The notes beneath the pieces are model-generated. The model was not told the origin of the DNA. It searched no databases and saw only the letters and a program-made list of their open reading frames with translations. DNA of 13,859 bases from an uncultured Opitutia bacterium (GTDB taxonomy: Bacteria; Verrucomicrobiota; Verrucomicrobiia; Opitutales; UBA953): assembly GCA_937874455.1 (NCBI GenBank), contig CALNBE010000160.1, forward strand, positions 1-13,859, in the 5' to 3' direction. Below, piece by piece: positions 1 to 6,739 of the stretch (position 1 is the stretch's first letter; the number at the start of each line of letters is the position of its first letter). Both the position numbers and the translations under genes were made by a program.

Positions 1-16
1 ACGTGGTTCAAATCCC

Positions 17-41
17 AAAACAAAGCGGCGAGAATCGCCGC
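17..41 (-). terminator. Intrinsic terminator after the 66-1442 gene
   Basis: On the minus strand a perfect 7-bp GC-rich stem (GCGGCGA / TCGCCGC, positions 41-35 and 31-25, 3-nt loop) is followed at once by TTTGTTTT (24-17). It lies 24 nt past the stop codon of the unknown gene at 66-1442. The layout is that of a Rho-independent terminator and probably ends the zinc-ribbon/guaA/unknown transcript. The T tract is broken by one G. Confidence 0.68.
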
Positions 42-65
42 ACTCCAAAAGGCGCGGAGAAAAAT

Positions 66-1442
66 TCATTCGGGCCTGTTCATGTCCATTCGCGGTTCCC
101 CATCCAACGAACCGCTCGCCCCGCTTTTCCTTTGCGGCCAATCCAGCTTCATTTCCTCTCCGTTGGCCACCAGCCAGATTCGTTTTTGCTCCCGGTCGTA
201 GCAGATCGGTTTTTCACTAAACGGATCGAGCGGTACCGTCGGCAAATATTCCGGCACCAACATCTCCAAATTCGGCGGCAAAACTTCCCCATGTTCCAGC
301 CAATACGCCCGCAACGCCAGCCCCGTCCGCAGCAGCCGGTTCCGCGCGTTGTGCCAAGCAAATGTCCGAGCCACAGAACTGGCCAATTCCGCCGTCCTCA
401 GCATTGCCCATTTCCCATGGTAATTCGCCATAAAGAGCCGCCCCCACTCGGGTGCATTTTTCACCATTTGGAGTGATTCTTGCACTGGAAGCACCGTTTC
501 CGGTAGGTCCGCACAATCTACCAACTCCTGTTCCTTGAAAAACCTTATGGTCAAATTGACGGTTGCCCCCGGCTTAAGAGAAAATCGCGATTTGGGAGGA
601 AATTCTTCAAAAAACAAAAGGCTCATCATTGATGCTTTCTCCCCCAGCAGCATCCGTTCTTGAAACAGGATTTCGTGAAAAAACAGCCGATTAAAAACCT
701 GCTTGTCCAACTCCCGTTTTTCCCATGCCGCGATCAACTGCAAGCAGGCATCACCGGAATCAATATCTTCCAACCAATTCTCCTGCGGACTCATCGCAAA
801 GGTATCCGCCACCATGGCAGACAATCCCTCAACGAGAACCGCATTGGAACGCAGCAACCAAGATTGGTTATACTCCGACAACACAGCGAGCTGCAGTCGC
901 AACGATGTTTCCCCCCGCCCTTGCTCCGATTCGCTCTGAACGTAATGACGGAGCAATGGAGCTAATTGCGACATTTTGACGACTGTTGATAACCCTCTTT
1001 CCAAATCATACTCCGGCACTACCTCCGCTGTTTCCTCCAGGATTTCTTTCCCTTGCAACACTGCCAACGTACGTTCCAAGGTATTTCGGTTGCGGGAAAA
1101 ATATTCCTTCAGCAACGGATCATCCGGGCGCAACGCAAATTCATCAAATGCCTCATCCATCGCCCGAGCGGAATCAATATCCTCAAACTGCACAATCTTC
1201 GGCAGGCTCTCCACGAACTTCGCCCACGCCAGCCCGCGCGCGTCCGTCGGCAGCGGCTGACCGTATTTTTCCCGCAAATCACTGATGTCCGCCACCGGCT
1301 CGTCGGCGACAAATGTCCACGACGTCAGCGCAACCAAGACAATCGCCAGCGCGGAAACGCCCACCCACAGCCATTTCCCCCAATTGGCGGAATGCTTGGT
1401 TTCCTTCGGCATTTCAAAACAGGCAGGCGCTTTTTCAGACAT
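66..1442 (-). CDS. Unknown membrane-anchored protein with pseudopilin-like C-terminal motif
   Basis: 458 residues; I do not recognise a named family over the full length. A short basic N-terminus is followed by one hydrophobic helix at about 23-44 (WLWVGVSALAIVLVALTSW), with no cleavage site that I would trust, so it is likely a membrane anchor. The middle (about 55-370) is helical and charged, without a catalytic motif I can name. Residues about 375-425 carry ALRAYWLEHGEVLPPNLEML, then VPEYLPTVPLDPFSEKPICY. This resembles the C-terminal part of type II secretion major pseudopilin (GspG)-like proteins, a pattern frequent in hypothetical proteins of Verrucomicrobia and Planctomycetes. There is no N-terminal prepilin (GFTLxE) motif, so it is not itself a standard pseudopilin. 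It starts 130 nt after guaA ends and precedes a terminator, so it may be co-transcribed. GGAGG occurs 18 nt before the ATG, too far for a normal ribosome binding site. Confidence 0.8.
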   Translation of the reverse strand: MSEKAPACFEMPKETKHSANWGKWLWVGVSALAIVLVALTSWTFVADEPVADISDLREKYGQPLPTDARGLAWAKFVESLPKIVQFEDIDSARAMDEAFDEFALRPDDPLLKEYFSRNRNTLERTLAVLQGKEILEETAEVVPEYDLERGLSTVVKMSQLAPLLRHYVQSESEQGRGETSLRLQLAVLSEYNQSWLLRSNAVLVEGLSAMVADTFAMSPQENWLEDIDSGDACLQLIAAWEKRELDKQVFNRLFFHEILFQERMLLGEKASMMSLLFFEEFPPKSRFSLKPGATVNLTIRFFKEQELVDCADLPETVLPVQESLQMVKNAPEWGRLFMANYHGKWAMLRTAELASSVARTFAWHNARNRLLRTGLALRAYWLEHGEVLPPNLEMLVPEYLPTVPLDPFSEKPICYDREQKRIWLVANGEEMKLDWPQRKSGASGSLDGEPRMDMNRPE

Positions 1443-1572
1443 GCCGTTTCTCTAAAATTTCCTCCGCGCAGGGAAGCAACTTTTTCCATTAAGCACTAAA
1501 GCCGCAAAGGAAATTCCATACGTGGCCATTTGGGGTTCCAACTGGCTGCGCAGCTTAGCATTCCCTCCGCGC
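1443..1572 (-). other. Gap between guaA and the unknown gene, no gene or terminator
   Basis: 130 nt. It has no convincing hairpin plus T tract after guaA, so read-through into the unknown gene is likely. A 10-nt palindrome (GCTGCGCAGC, 1545-1554) and a repeated CCTCCGCGC (1461-1469 and 1564-1572) are present without clear meaning. A weak TTGCTT-17 nt-TTTAGA promoter-like pair precedes the unknown gene; I do not trust it. Confidence 0.5.
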
Positions 1573-3117
1573 CTACTCCCACTCAATAGTAGCGGGCGGC
1601 TTGGAGGAAATGTCGTAAACCACGCGATTGACGCCTTTGACCTCGTTGATGATACGGGTCGAGGCGCGCTGCAGCAGTTCTGGCGGAAGGTGCGCCCAAT
1701 CGGCCGTCATCGCGTCGGTGCTGTGGATGGCGCGCAGCCCGATCAGGTAATCGTAAGTCCGTTCGTCGCCCATTACGCCAACAGTGCGTACCGGGATGAA
1801 GACCGCAAAGGCCTGCCAGGTTTTGTAGTACCATTTAGCCTTGTGCAGTTCTTCGATAAAAATCGCGTCCGCCTGCCGGAGGATGTCGCAGTATTCCTTT
1901 TTCACCTCGCCCAGCACGCGCACGCCCAAGCCCGGACCGGGGAAGGGATGGCGCCAAAGCATGTCGTACGGAAGGCCAACCTCCAAACCCAGCGCGCGCA
2001 CCTCGTCCTTGAAAAGTTCGCGGATTGGCTCGACCAGTTTGAGCTTCATTTTTTTCGGCAACCCGCCCACGTTGTGGTGGCTTTTGATAGTCGCGGCCGG
2101 ATTGCCATCGATCGAGATAGACTCGATCACGTCGGGATAAATCGTGCCCTGCGCCAAAAACTCCGCCTTGCTCTTCTTGGCGATCTTAGAGAACTCATCC
2201 TCGAAGACCTTGATAAATTCGTGTCCGATGATCTTCCGTTTTTTCTCCGGATCAGTCACGCCCTTGAGTTTGCCGAGAAAGCGGTCGGCGGCGTCCACCA
2301 CGATCAAGTTCATCTTGAAATGGTCGCGGAACATTTTCTCCACCTGCTGCCTTTCGTTCAGGCGCAGCAAGCCGTGATCGACAAAAACGCAGGTGAGTTG
2401 CTTGCCGATGGCCTTGTGCAGTAGCGCCGCCACCACGGAGGAATCCACGCCACCGCTGAGCGCGAGGATGACATTGCTCTTGCCGACCTGTTCGCGCACC
2501 GTCGCGATGGCTTCCTCAACGTAGTTGGACATTTTCCAGTCCGCTTTGGCGCGACAGATTTTGAAGAGAAAGTTCTTCAGGATTTTCGTGCCGTGCTGGG
2601 TGTGGTTGACCTCGGGGTGGAACTGCAGCCCGTAGCGCAGATTTTTCGCATCTTCGATCACCGCGTAGGCGGAGTTTTCCGTGCAAGCAACGGTCTTCGC
2701 GCCCTTGGGCAGCTTGGTAACCTTGTCGCCATGGGAATTCCAGACGGTAATTGGTCCTTTGATGCCGCCGAGCAGCACGGACTCCCCCTTGAGCGTCAAC
2801 TTACCGTTGCCGTACTCGCGCTGGGTGCTGTTCGCCACCGCGCCGCCATTCATCTCCGCCAGCAATTGCAGACCGTAGCAGATGCCCAATACCGGAACCC
2901 CAAGCCGGAAAATAGCGGAATCCGGTCGAGGCGAATTGGCAGCCTTTACGCTCGCCGGGCCACCGGAAAGGATGATGCCGCTCACACCTTCCTCGCGCAA
3001 TTGCTCCGCGCTGGTCGTGTAAGGGAAAATGCGCGAGTGGACTTTACACTCACGGATGCGGCGGGCAATGACTTGGGTGTATTGCGAGCCGAAGTCGAGG
3101 ACTGCGATGATGGCCAT
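1573..3117 (-). CDS. guaA: GMP synthase (glutamine-hydrolysing)
   Basis: Converts XMP, ATP and glutamine to GMP, the last step of guanine nucleotide synthesis; cytosolic dimer. 514 residues, normal for bacterial GuaA. The N-terminal class I glutamine amidotransferase domain (about 1-190) has VLDFGSQYTQ at 6-15, the oxyanion-loop SGGP at 51-54, nucleophile Cys80 in GICYG, and His167/Glu169 in FHPEV. The ATP pyrophosphatase domain (about 199-395) has the PP-loop SGGVDSS at 221-227. The C-terminal dimerisation/XMP-binding domain contains HPFPGPGLGVR (390-400) and ends in the family-typical TIEWE. The frame stays open upstream to 3261, but the ATG at 3117 gives the usual MAIIAVLDFGSQ start and avoids overlap with the zinc-ribbon gene, which stops 31 nt upstream. 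No Shine-Dalgarno precedes it. No guaB is in the window. Confidence 0.98.
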   Translation of the reverse strand: MAIIAVLDFGSQYTQVIARRIRECKVHSRIFPYTTSAEQLREEGVSGIILSGGPASVKAANSPRPDSAIFRLGVPVLGICYGLQLLAEMNGGAVANSTQREYGNGKLTLKGESVLLGGIKGPITVWNSHGDKVTKLPKGAKTVACTENSAYAVIEDAKNLRYGLQFHPEVNHTQHGTKILKNFLFKICRAKADWKMSNYVEEAIATVREQVGKSNVILALSGGVDSSVVAALLHKAIGKQLTCVFVDHGLLRLNERQQVEKMFRDHFKMNLIVVDAADRFLGKLKGVTDPEKKRKIIGHEFIKVFEDEFSKIAKKSKAEFLAQGTIYPDVIESISIDGNPAATIKSHHNVGGLPKKMKLKLVEPIRELFKDEVRALGLEVGLPYDMLWRHPFPGPGLGVRVLGEVKKEYCDILRQADAIFIEELHKAKWYYKTWQAFAVFIPVRTVGVMGDERTYDYLIGLRAIHSTDAMTADWAHLPPELLQRASTRIINEVKGVNRVVYDISSKPPATIEWE

Positions 3118-3148
3118 GGAGAAAAAAGGTTGGGCTGAGGATGGTCGC

Positions 3149-3385
3149 TCAAAACTTGAGCCGGTTGTTGGAGAAACCGCACCGGGGACATTTCCCGATG
3201 GTGCGCTGGCGTGGTCGCGTGTAAACGAGACCGCATTTGATACAGTGGAAAACGGTGACAAGCCGCCGGTGATCGTTCAGCACAGCGGCCCGGCGTTCAT
3301 AGAAAAACCACAGTCCGAAGAGCACGCCCATTCCAGCGGTCAAAAAAACCGCCGCAAAGGTGTCCAATTCGACAGGGAAACTCAT
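3149..3385 (-). CDS. Small single-TM zinc-ribbon protein
   Basis: 78 residues from the ATG at 3385; no family recognised. Residues 10-29 form one hydrophobic helix (FAAVFLTAGMGVLFGLWFFY) followed by ERR, so by the positive-inside rule the C-terminus should face the cytoplasm. Residues 48-69 hold two knuckles, CIKC (Cys48, Cys51) and CPRC (Cys66, Cys69), 14 residues apart, a typical zinc-ribbon spacing. The protein ends in a basic FSNNRLKF. A longer start at 3448 is open, but that codon lies inside the stem of the rplQ terminator and its extra 21 residues look like noise. The gene follows the terminator by about 35 nt and precedes guaA by 31 nt, so it probably leads the guaA transcript. The DNA between terminator and start offers only a weak promoter match. 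The ribbon might bind nucleic acid, a protein partner, or just zinc; the sequence does not say. Confidence 0.8.
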   Translation of the reverse strand: MSFPVELDTFAAVFLTAGMGVLFGLWFFYERRAAVLNDHRRLVTVFHCIKCGLVYTRPRQRTIGKCPRCGFSNNRLKF

Positions 3386-3420
3386 GTATGGGAGAGAAAA
3401 AGGATTTTGCCGAATCAAGG

Positions 3421-3463
3421 AATGAGAAAACAAGAAGACGCGCCGCAAATTTTGCGGAGCGTC
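3421..3463 (-). terminator. Intrinsic terminator ending the ribosomal cluster
   Basis: Minus-strand RNA folds as GACGC (3463-3459), a T/C mismatch, then CCGCA (3457-3453) pairing TGCGG (3447-3443), then GCGTC (3441-3437), with A-T pairs closing a small loop. It runs straight into TTCTTGTTTTCTC (3436-3424). It begins 28 nt after the rplQ stop codon. This separates the ribosomal operon from the zinc-ribbon/guaA genes, though some read-through is possible. Confidence 0.78.
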
Positions 3464-3491
3464 CCCTTAAAAGAGTCCTTGGCGTAAACGC

Positions 3492-4016
3492 TCAGGCCTC
3501 GGCAGGAGCGGCTTCCGCAGGAGCGGCGGCGGGTTCCGCAGGTGTTTCCTCGGACGCTTTAGCTTTGGCAGCAGTCTTTTTGGCGGGTTTCTTTGCCGGC
3601 TTTGCCTTTTTGGCAGACTTCTTATAGCCCTCGTCGCTGGCGGCGATCAGCTCTATCAATCCCATTTCGGCGGCGTCGCCAATTCGGGTGCCGATCTTGT
3701 AAATGCGAGTGTAGCCGCCGTTGCGTCCGAGAAACTCGGTCGCCCGCTCGTCAAAGAGCTTTTTCACCGCAGCGACATCACGCACCTTGGCGATAGCCAA
3801 CCGACGGTAGTGGACCTTGACAGCCTTGTCCTCGGACTGCGCAGCCTTCTTGGCGTAGGTAATGATTTTTTCGGCAAAGGGACGGAGTGCCTTGGCCTTG
3901 GTGAGGGTAGTTTGGATGCGACCGTGGGTAAAAAGCGCGGCGGAAAGCGAGGCCATTAATGCTTCGCGGTGCTCACGTTTCACGCCCAATTGGTGACGGT
4001 GTTTAAGGTGACGCAT
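3492..4016 (-). CDS. rplQ: 50S ribosomal protein L17 with long C-terminal tail
   Basis: Large-subunit protein, last gene of the alpha operon. The conserved N-terminal signature MRHLKHRHQLGVKREHREAL is present, with TTLTKAKALRPFAEKIIT at about 37-54, and RIYKIGTRIGDAAEMGLIEL ends the L17 fold at about 104-123. At 174 residues it is about 45 longer than E. coli L17 (127). The excess (131-174) is a lysine/alanine/proline stretch (KKSAKKAKPAKKPAKKTAAK) that turns into an Ala/Pro/Glu end. That tail is probably disordered; its basic half could contact rRNA. The start is 44 nt after the rpoA stop, with no Shine-Dalgarno. A terminator follows. Confidence 0.97.
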   Translation of the reverse strand: MRHLKHRHQLGVKREHREALMASLSAALFTHGRIQTTLTKAKALRPFAEKIITYAKKAAQSEDKAVKVHYRRLAIAKVRDVAAVKKLFDERATEFLGRNGGYTRIYKIGTRIGDAAEMGLIELIAASDEGYKKSAKKAKPAKKPAKKTAAKAKASEETPAEPAAAPAEAAPAEA

Positions 4017-4060
4017 GGTCTAAAAGAAATAAGTGGTGTTAAAAAGAAACGCGGCCCGAA

Positions 4061-5056
4061 TCAAAGGGCTTTGTCGAGAAGGCGTTCGTCGATCTTCATG
4101 CCGAGCGCGAGTCCGAGCTGTTCCAGCTTGGACTTGATCTCGTTGAGCGACTTTTTGCCAAAGTTGCGGTATTTGAGCATTTCCTGCTCCGACTTCATGG
4201 CCAGCTCGCCAACCGTGGTAATATTGGCGTTGTTCAGGCAGTTGGCGGCACGGACGGAAAGCTCGATTTCGTTGACCGACATGTTGAGCAGCTTGCGGAG
4301 GCGGTTTTGCTCCTCGCTGACTTCCTTGCCCTCGGCTTCAAATTCAATCTCTTCCTGGCTGACTTCGTTAAAGACATCCAAGTGGTGGCGGAGAATGGCG
4401 CTTGCCTCCTTGAGGGCCTCATCCGGAGTGATCCGTCCGTCAGTCCAAACTTCGAGAATCAGCTTGTCGAAATCCGTCATCTGTCCCCCCCGGGTGTTTT
4501 CCACCGTGTATTTCACCAGACGAACCGGGCTGAAGATCGAATCGATCGGAATCACTCCGATGGTTTGCTCTTCGTGCTTGTTATCCTCCGCGGCACACCA
4601 GCTGCGCCCCACCTTGATTTCCAGCTCCGCATAAAAACGGCGCTTGCGGTCAAGGGTGCAGATCACTTGGTCGGGATTGATAAGATCAAGGTCCTGAACC
4701 AGCTGAATGTCCTTGGCGGTCACAGGTCCTTCACGATCCACATCAATGGTCACACGAAAGGTTTCTCGTTTGTGCGCTTTGAAAAGAATCTTCTTCAGGT
4801 TGAGCACGATGTCGGTAACGTCCTCAACGATGCCGTCGATGGACTGGAACTCGTGCTGCACTCCATCAATTTTCACGGAGCTGATAGCGGCGCCTTCAAT
4901 CGAACTGAGCAGAACGCGGCGCAGAGAATTTCCGATCGTGTGCCCGTAGCCGGTTTCAAAAGGCTCGGCAACGAACTTCGCATAAGTGGCGTTCGAGACC
5001 GTGTCGTCCTTTTTCAGATGTTTGGGCAATTCAAACTTGCCAAGGCGTTTGGGCAT
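4061..5056 (-). CDS. rpoA: RNA polymerase subunit alpha
   Basis: Scaffold subunit that dimerises to nucleate RNA polymerase assembly; its C-terminal domain contacts UP-element DNA and activators. 331 residues (E. coli 329). The N-terminal domain (about 1-235) has the dimer/assembly motif GYGHTIGNSLRRVLLSS at 36-52. An acidic linker (about 235-250) leads to the C-terminal domain (about 252-320) with ELSVRAANCLNNANI, in which Arg269 corresponds to E. coli Arg265, the DNA-contacting residue. NFGKKSLNEIKSKLEQLGL (298-316) is the helix-hairpin-helix part. It lies between rpsD (41 nt upstream) and rplQ (44 nt downstream), the classical alpha-operon order. No Shine-Dalgarno is visible before the ATG. 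Confidence 0.98.
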   Translation of the reverse strand: MPKRLGKFELPKHLKKDDTVSNATYAKFVAEPFETGYGHTIGNSLRRVLLSSIEGAAISSVKIDGVQHEFQSIDGIVEDVTDIVLNLKKILFKAHKRETFRVTIDVDREGPVTAKDIQLVQDLDLINPDQVICTLDRKRRFYAELEIKVGRSWCAAEDNKHEEQTIGVIPIDSIFSPVRLVKYTVENTRGGQMTDFDKLILEVWTDGRITPDEALKEASAILRHHLDVFNEVSQEEIEFEAEGKEVSEEQNRLRKLLNMSVNEIELSVRAANCLNNANITTVGELAMKSEQEMLKYRNFGKKSLNEIKSKLEQLGLALGMKIDERLLDKAL

Positions 5057-5097
5057 AACGTGTTGTTCCGGTTAAGGTTTTAAATCGAGGAAGAGGG

Positions 5098-5706
5098 TTA
5101 GCGGCTATAGAACTCCACGATCAACTGGATATTAATGTCGGTCGGCAATTCCTCCGTCGCAGGCAGGCGGGAAACAACGCCCTTGAGCGCGTCGTTGGAC
5201 ATGGCCAGCCAAGCTGGCACCGCGCGGTACTGGTTTTCCTCCGTGCCTCGGGTGGCCAATTGCTTGGAGGAAGTGCGGTCGCGCACCTCCACTTCGTCTC
5301 CAGGTTTGCAGGTATAGCTCGGAATATCGACTTTGTGGCCATTCACCCGAACGTGACCGTGGGCCACGAACTGGCGAGCGGCGCTGCGAGTGCGGGCAAT
5401 GCCCAGCAGATAAACCACATTGTCCAAGCGGGTGTGCAGCAAACGCAGGAAATTTTCCCCCGTCACCCCGCCCTGCCGCTTCGCCTTGGCAAAGAGTATA
5501 CTGAATTGACGTTCAGTCAGTCCGTACATGTAACGAAGCTTTTGCTTTTCGTTCAATCCGGTGCCGTACTCGGAAATTTTGCGACGCCTGGTCGGGCCGT
5601 GAATGCCAGGAGTATAGGGCTTCCGTTCTTCCGCCTTGCTGGTCGGAAGAATGTTTTGGCCAAAACGGCGGTTAATTTTGCTGGTGGGTCCGGTGTAGCG
5701 GGACAT
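5098..5706 (-). CDS. rpsD: 30S ribosomal protein S4, zinc-free form
   Basis: Primary 16S rRNA-binding protein that nucleates 30S body assembly and helps maintain decoding fidelity. 202 residues, near the usual 200-206. The N-terminal region (1-90) is basic with the typical GIHGPTRRRKISEYG (34-48) and lacks the paired cysteines of zinc-binding S4, so it is the C-minus form; the only Cys is at 133. The S4 RNA-binding domain is at about 92-150 (TRLDNVVYLLGIARTRSAAR, HVRVNG, KPGDEVEV). The protein ends in LIVEFYSR, as expected. The gene follows rpsK after an unusually long 83-nt leader that can fold (see 5724-5763). In several bacteria S4 represses its own mRNA, so that leader is a candidate control site. 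No Shine-Dalgarno is visible. Confidence 0.98.
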   Translation of the reverse strand: MSRYTGPTSKINRRFGQNILPTSKAEERKPYTPGIHGPTRRRKISEYGTGLNEKQKLRYMYGLTERQFSILFAKAKRQGGVTGENFLRLLHTRLDNVVYLLGIARTRSAARQFVAHGHVRVNGHKVDIPSYTCKPGDEVEVRDRTSSKQLATRGTEENQYRAVPAWLAMSNDALKGVVSRLPATEELPTDINIQLIVEFYSR

Positions 5707-5723
5707 GTTTTATTTTTTGTGTT

Positions 5724-5763
5724 GGCGGTTGAGACAGCCACCCGGTTTGCCATCGCCGGGCGG
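5724..5763 (-). promoter_or_regulatory. Candidate structured leader of rpsD with alternative hairpins
   Basis: Minus-strand RNA contains CCGCCCGG (5763-5756), a 10-nt loop, then CCGGGTGG (5745-5738): an 8-bp stem with one G-U pair. On the plus strand the same position would be an A-C mismatch, so the fold favours the transcribed strand. The 3' arm's GGTGG (5742-5738) can instead pair with CCGCC (5728-5724) across a 9-nt loop, giving a mutually exclusive hairpin nearer the rpsD ATG. No T tract follows, so it is not a terminator. The position, just before rpsD, suggests S4 feedback or a stability element; this is inference. Confidence 0.42.
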
Positions 5764-5789
5764 GGAAAAGTGAAATAGACGGTGGATAA

Positions 5790-6341
5790 TCAGACGCGAC
5801 GGCGCTTGGGCGGGCGGCAACCATTGTGTGGGACCGGAGTGGCATCCGTGATGCCTGTCACCGTCAAGCCGAGGTTCTGCAGCGCACGAACCGCGCTATC
5901 CCGGCCCATTCCCGGACCTTTAATTTTTACGGAGACCTCCTTCAGACCGTGGGACATGGCAGTGCGACCTGCCTCCTGGCACACGACTTGGGCCGCGTAA
6001 GCGGTCGACTTGCGGGAGCCGCGGAAATTGTTTTTCCCTGCAGTGCTCCACGAGATGACATTCCCCGCTTCGTCAGTAAAAGTGATCTTGGTGTTATTGA
6101 AGGTAGCCAGAATATGGCAGACACCGGTGGTGATATTTTTTGACCCCTTGGCCTTGCGGATTTTGATATCCTCCAAGCCTTCGGAAAGGAGATCCTTAGC
6201 GGTGATTTCCTTCTTCTCCGGAGCAGCCTCCGGAGTGGCAGCTCCCGCAGCGGCATCCGCCTTGGGCTTTTTAGGGGCCTTGGCAGGCTTTTCGGCCGAA
6301 ACTTCGGCGGCAGGAACAGTATCCTTCTCTTCTTGGCTCAT
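5790..6341 (-). CDS. rpsK: 30S ribosomal protein S11 with N-terminal extension
   Basis: Platform protein of the 30S subunit near the mRNA exit and E site. 183 residues against 129 in E. coli. The S11 fold (about 62-183) is clear: SKNITTGVCHILATFNNTKI, TAGKNNFRGSRKSTAYAAQ, KGPGMGRDSAVRAL, and the universal end TPVPHNGCRPPKRRRV. Residues 1 to about 58 are an Ala/Lys/Pro/Glu-rich, low-complexity extension followed by a short acidic helix-like part (ITAKDLLSEGLEDIKI). The extension is in frame, with an ATG at 6341, and 23 nt separate it from rpsM. No internal methionine lies between the extension and the S11 fold, which supports the long form. No Shine-Dalgarno is visible. Confidence 0.97.
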   Translation of the reverse strand: MSQEEKDTVPAAEVSAEKPAKAPKKPKADAAAGAATPEAAPEKKEITAKDLLSEGLEDIKIRKAKGSKNITTGVCHILATFNNTKITFTDEAGNVISWSTAGKNNFRGSRKSTAYAAQVVCQEAGRTAMSHGLKEVSVKIKGPGMGRDSAVRALQNLGLTVTGITDATPVPHNGCRPPKRRRV

Positions 6342-6364
6342 AGCTGCAAATTATCTGTGTTGGA

Positions 6365-6739
6365 TTAACCCTTCTTGGCGGCTCCAATGGTCTTGCGCGC
6401 GCCCTTGCGCGTGCGGGCATTGGTCTTTGTTCGCTGTCCGCGCACCGGAAGACCACGGAAGTGACGCAACCCACGATAGCACTTAACGGCCTGCAGGCGC
6501 TTGAGATTTTGCCCGATATCACGGCGCAGATCCCCTTCGCACTTGTAGCCGTGCTCAACGATGTAGTTTACGATCTTGTTGAGCTGCTCTTCAGTGAGGT
6601 CTTGCGCACGCATCGCAGGGTCAAGACCGAGTGCCTTGACGATTTCAGTGGCACGGGTCGGGCCAATGCCATAAATGTAGCGAAGCGAGTATTCAACGCG
6701 CTTGTTATTCGGTATATCGACACCAAGTAGGCGAGGCAT
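6365..6739 (-). CDS. rpsM: 30S ribosomal protein S13
   Basis: Head protein of the 30S subunit that contacts the P-site tRNA and forms bridges to the 50S subunit. 124 residues, normal length. It starts MPRLLGVDIPNNKRVEYSLR, has the helix-two-turn-helix YIYGIGPTRATEIVKALGLD at about 22-41, and the basic tail RGLRHFRGLPVRGQRTKTN with ARTRKGARKT that reaches into the subunit interface. It is the first gene of the alpha portion. Upstream is a 91-nt gap from map that lacks the infA and rpmJ genes often found here. No Shine-Dalgarno precedes the ATG; the sequence just before it is AT-rich. Confidence 0.98.
   Translation of the reverse strand: MPRLLGVDIPNNKRVEYSLRYIYGIGPTRATEIVKALGLDPAMRAQDLTEEQLNKIVNYIVEHGYKCEGDLRRDIGQNLKRLQAVKCYRGLRHFRGLPVRGQRTKTNARTRKGARKTIGAAKKG

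Noticed and set aside
1..17. GGTTCAAATCCC at the window start looks like a tRNA T-arm
   Set aside because: The flanking bases cannot form the 5-bp T stem (only two G-C pairs), and no acceptor stem or CCA end follows.
1461..1465. GGAGG upstream of the 66-1442 gene as ribosome binding site
   Set aside because: It is 18 nt from the ATG, well outside the usual 5-10 nt spacing.
1545..1554. Palindrome GCTGCGCAGC after guaA as a possible terminator
   Set aside because: With a minimal loop only about 3 bp remain, and there is no T tract on the minus strand.
1522..3138. Long plus-strand open frames opposite guaA (for example 1522-2424 and 2593-3138)
   Set aside because: They are antisense to a clear GMP synthase gene, have no recognisable domains, and come from the GC-skewed codon pattern of guaA.
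3118..3261. Longer guaA reading from 3261
   Set aside because: The extra 48 residues overlap the zinc-ribbon gene in another frame and do not resemble GuaA; MAIIAVLDFGSQ at 3117 is the family start.
3386..3448. Longer start (3448) for the zinc-ribbon protein
   Set aside because: The codon falls inside the stem of the rplQ terminator, so a transcript starting downstream would lack it.
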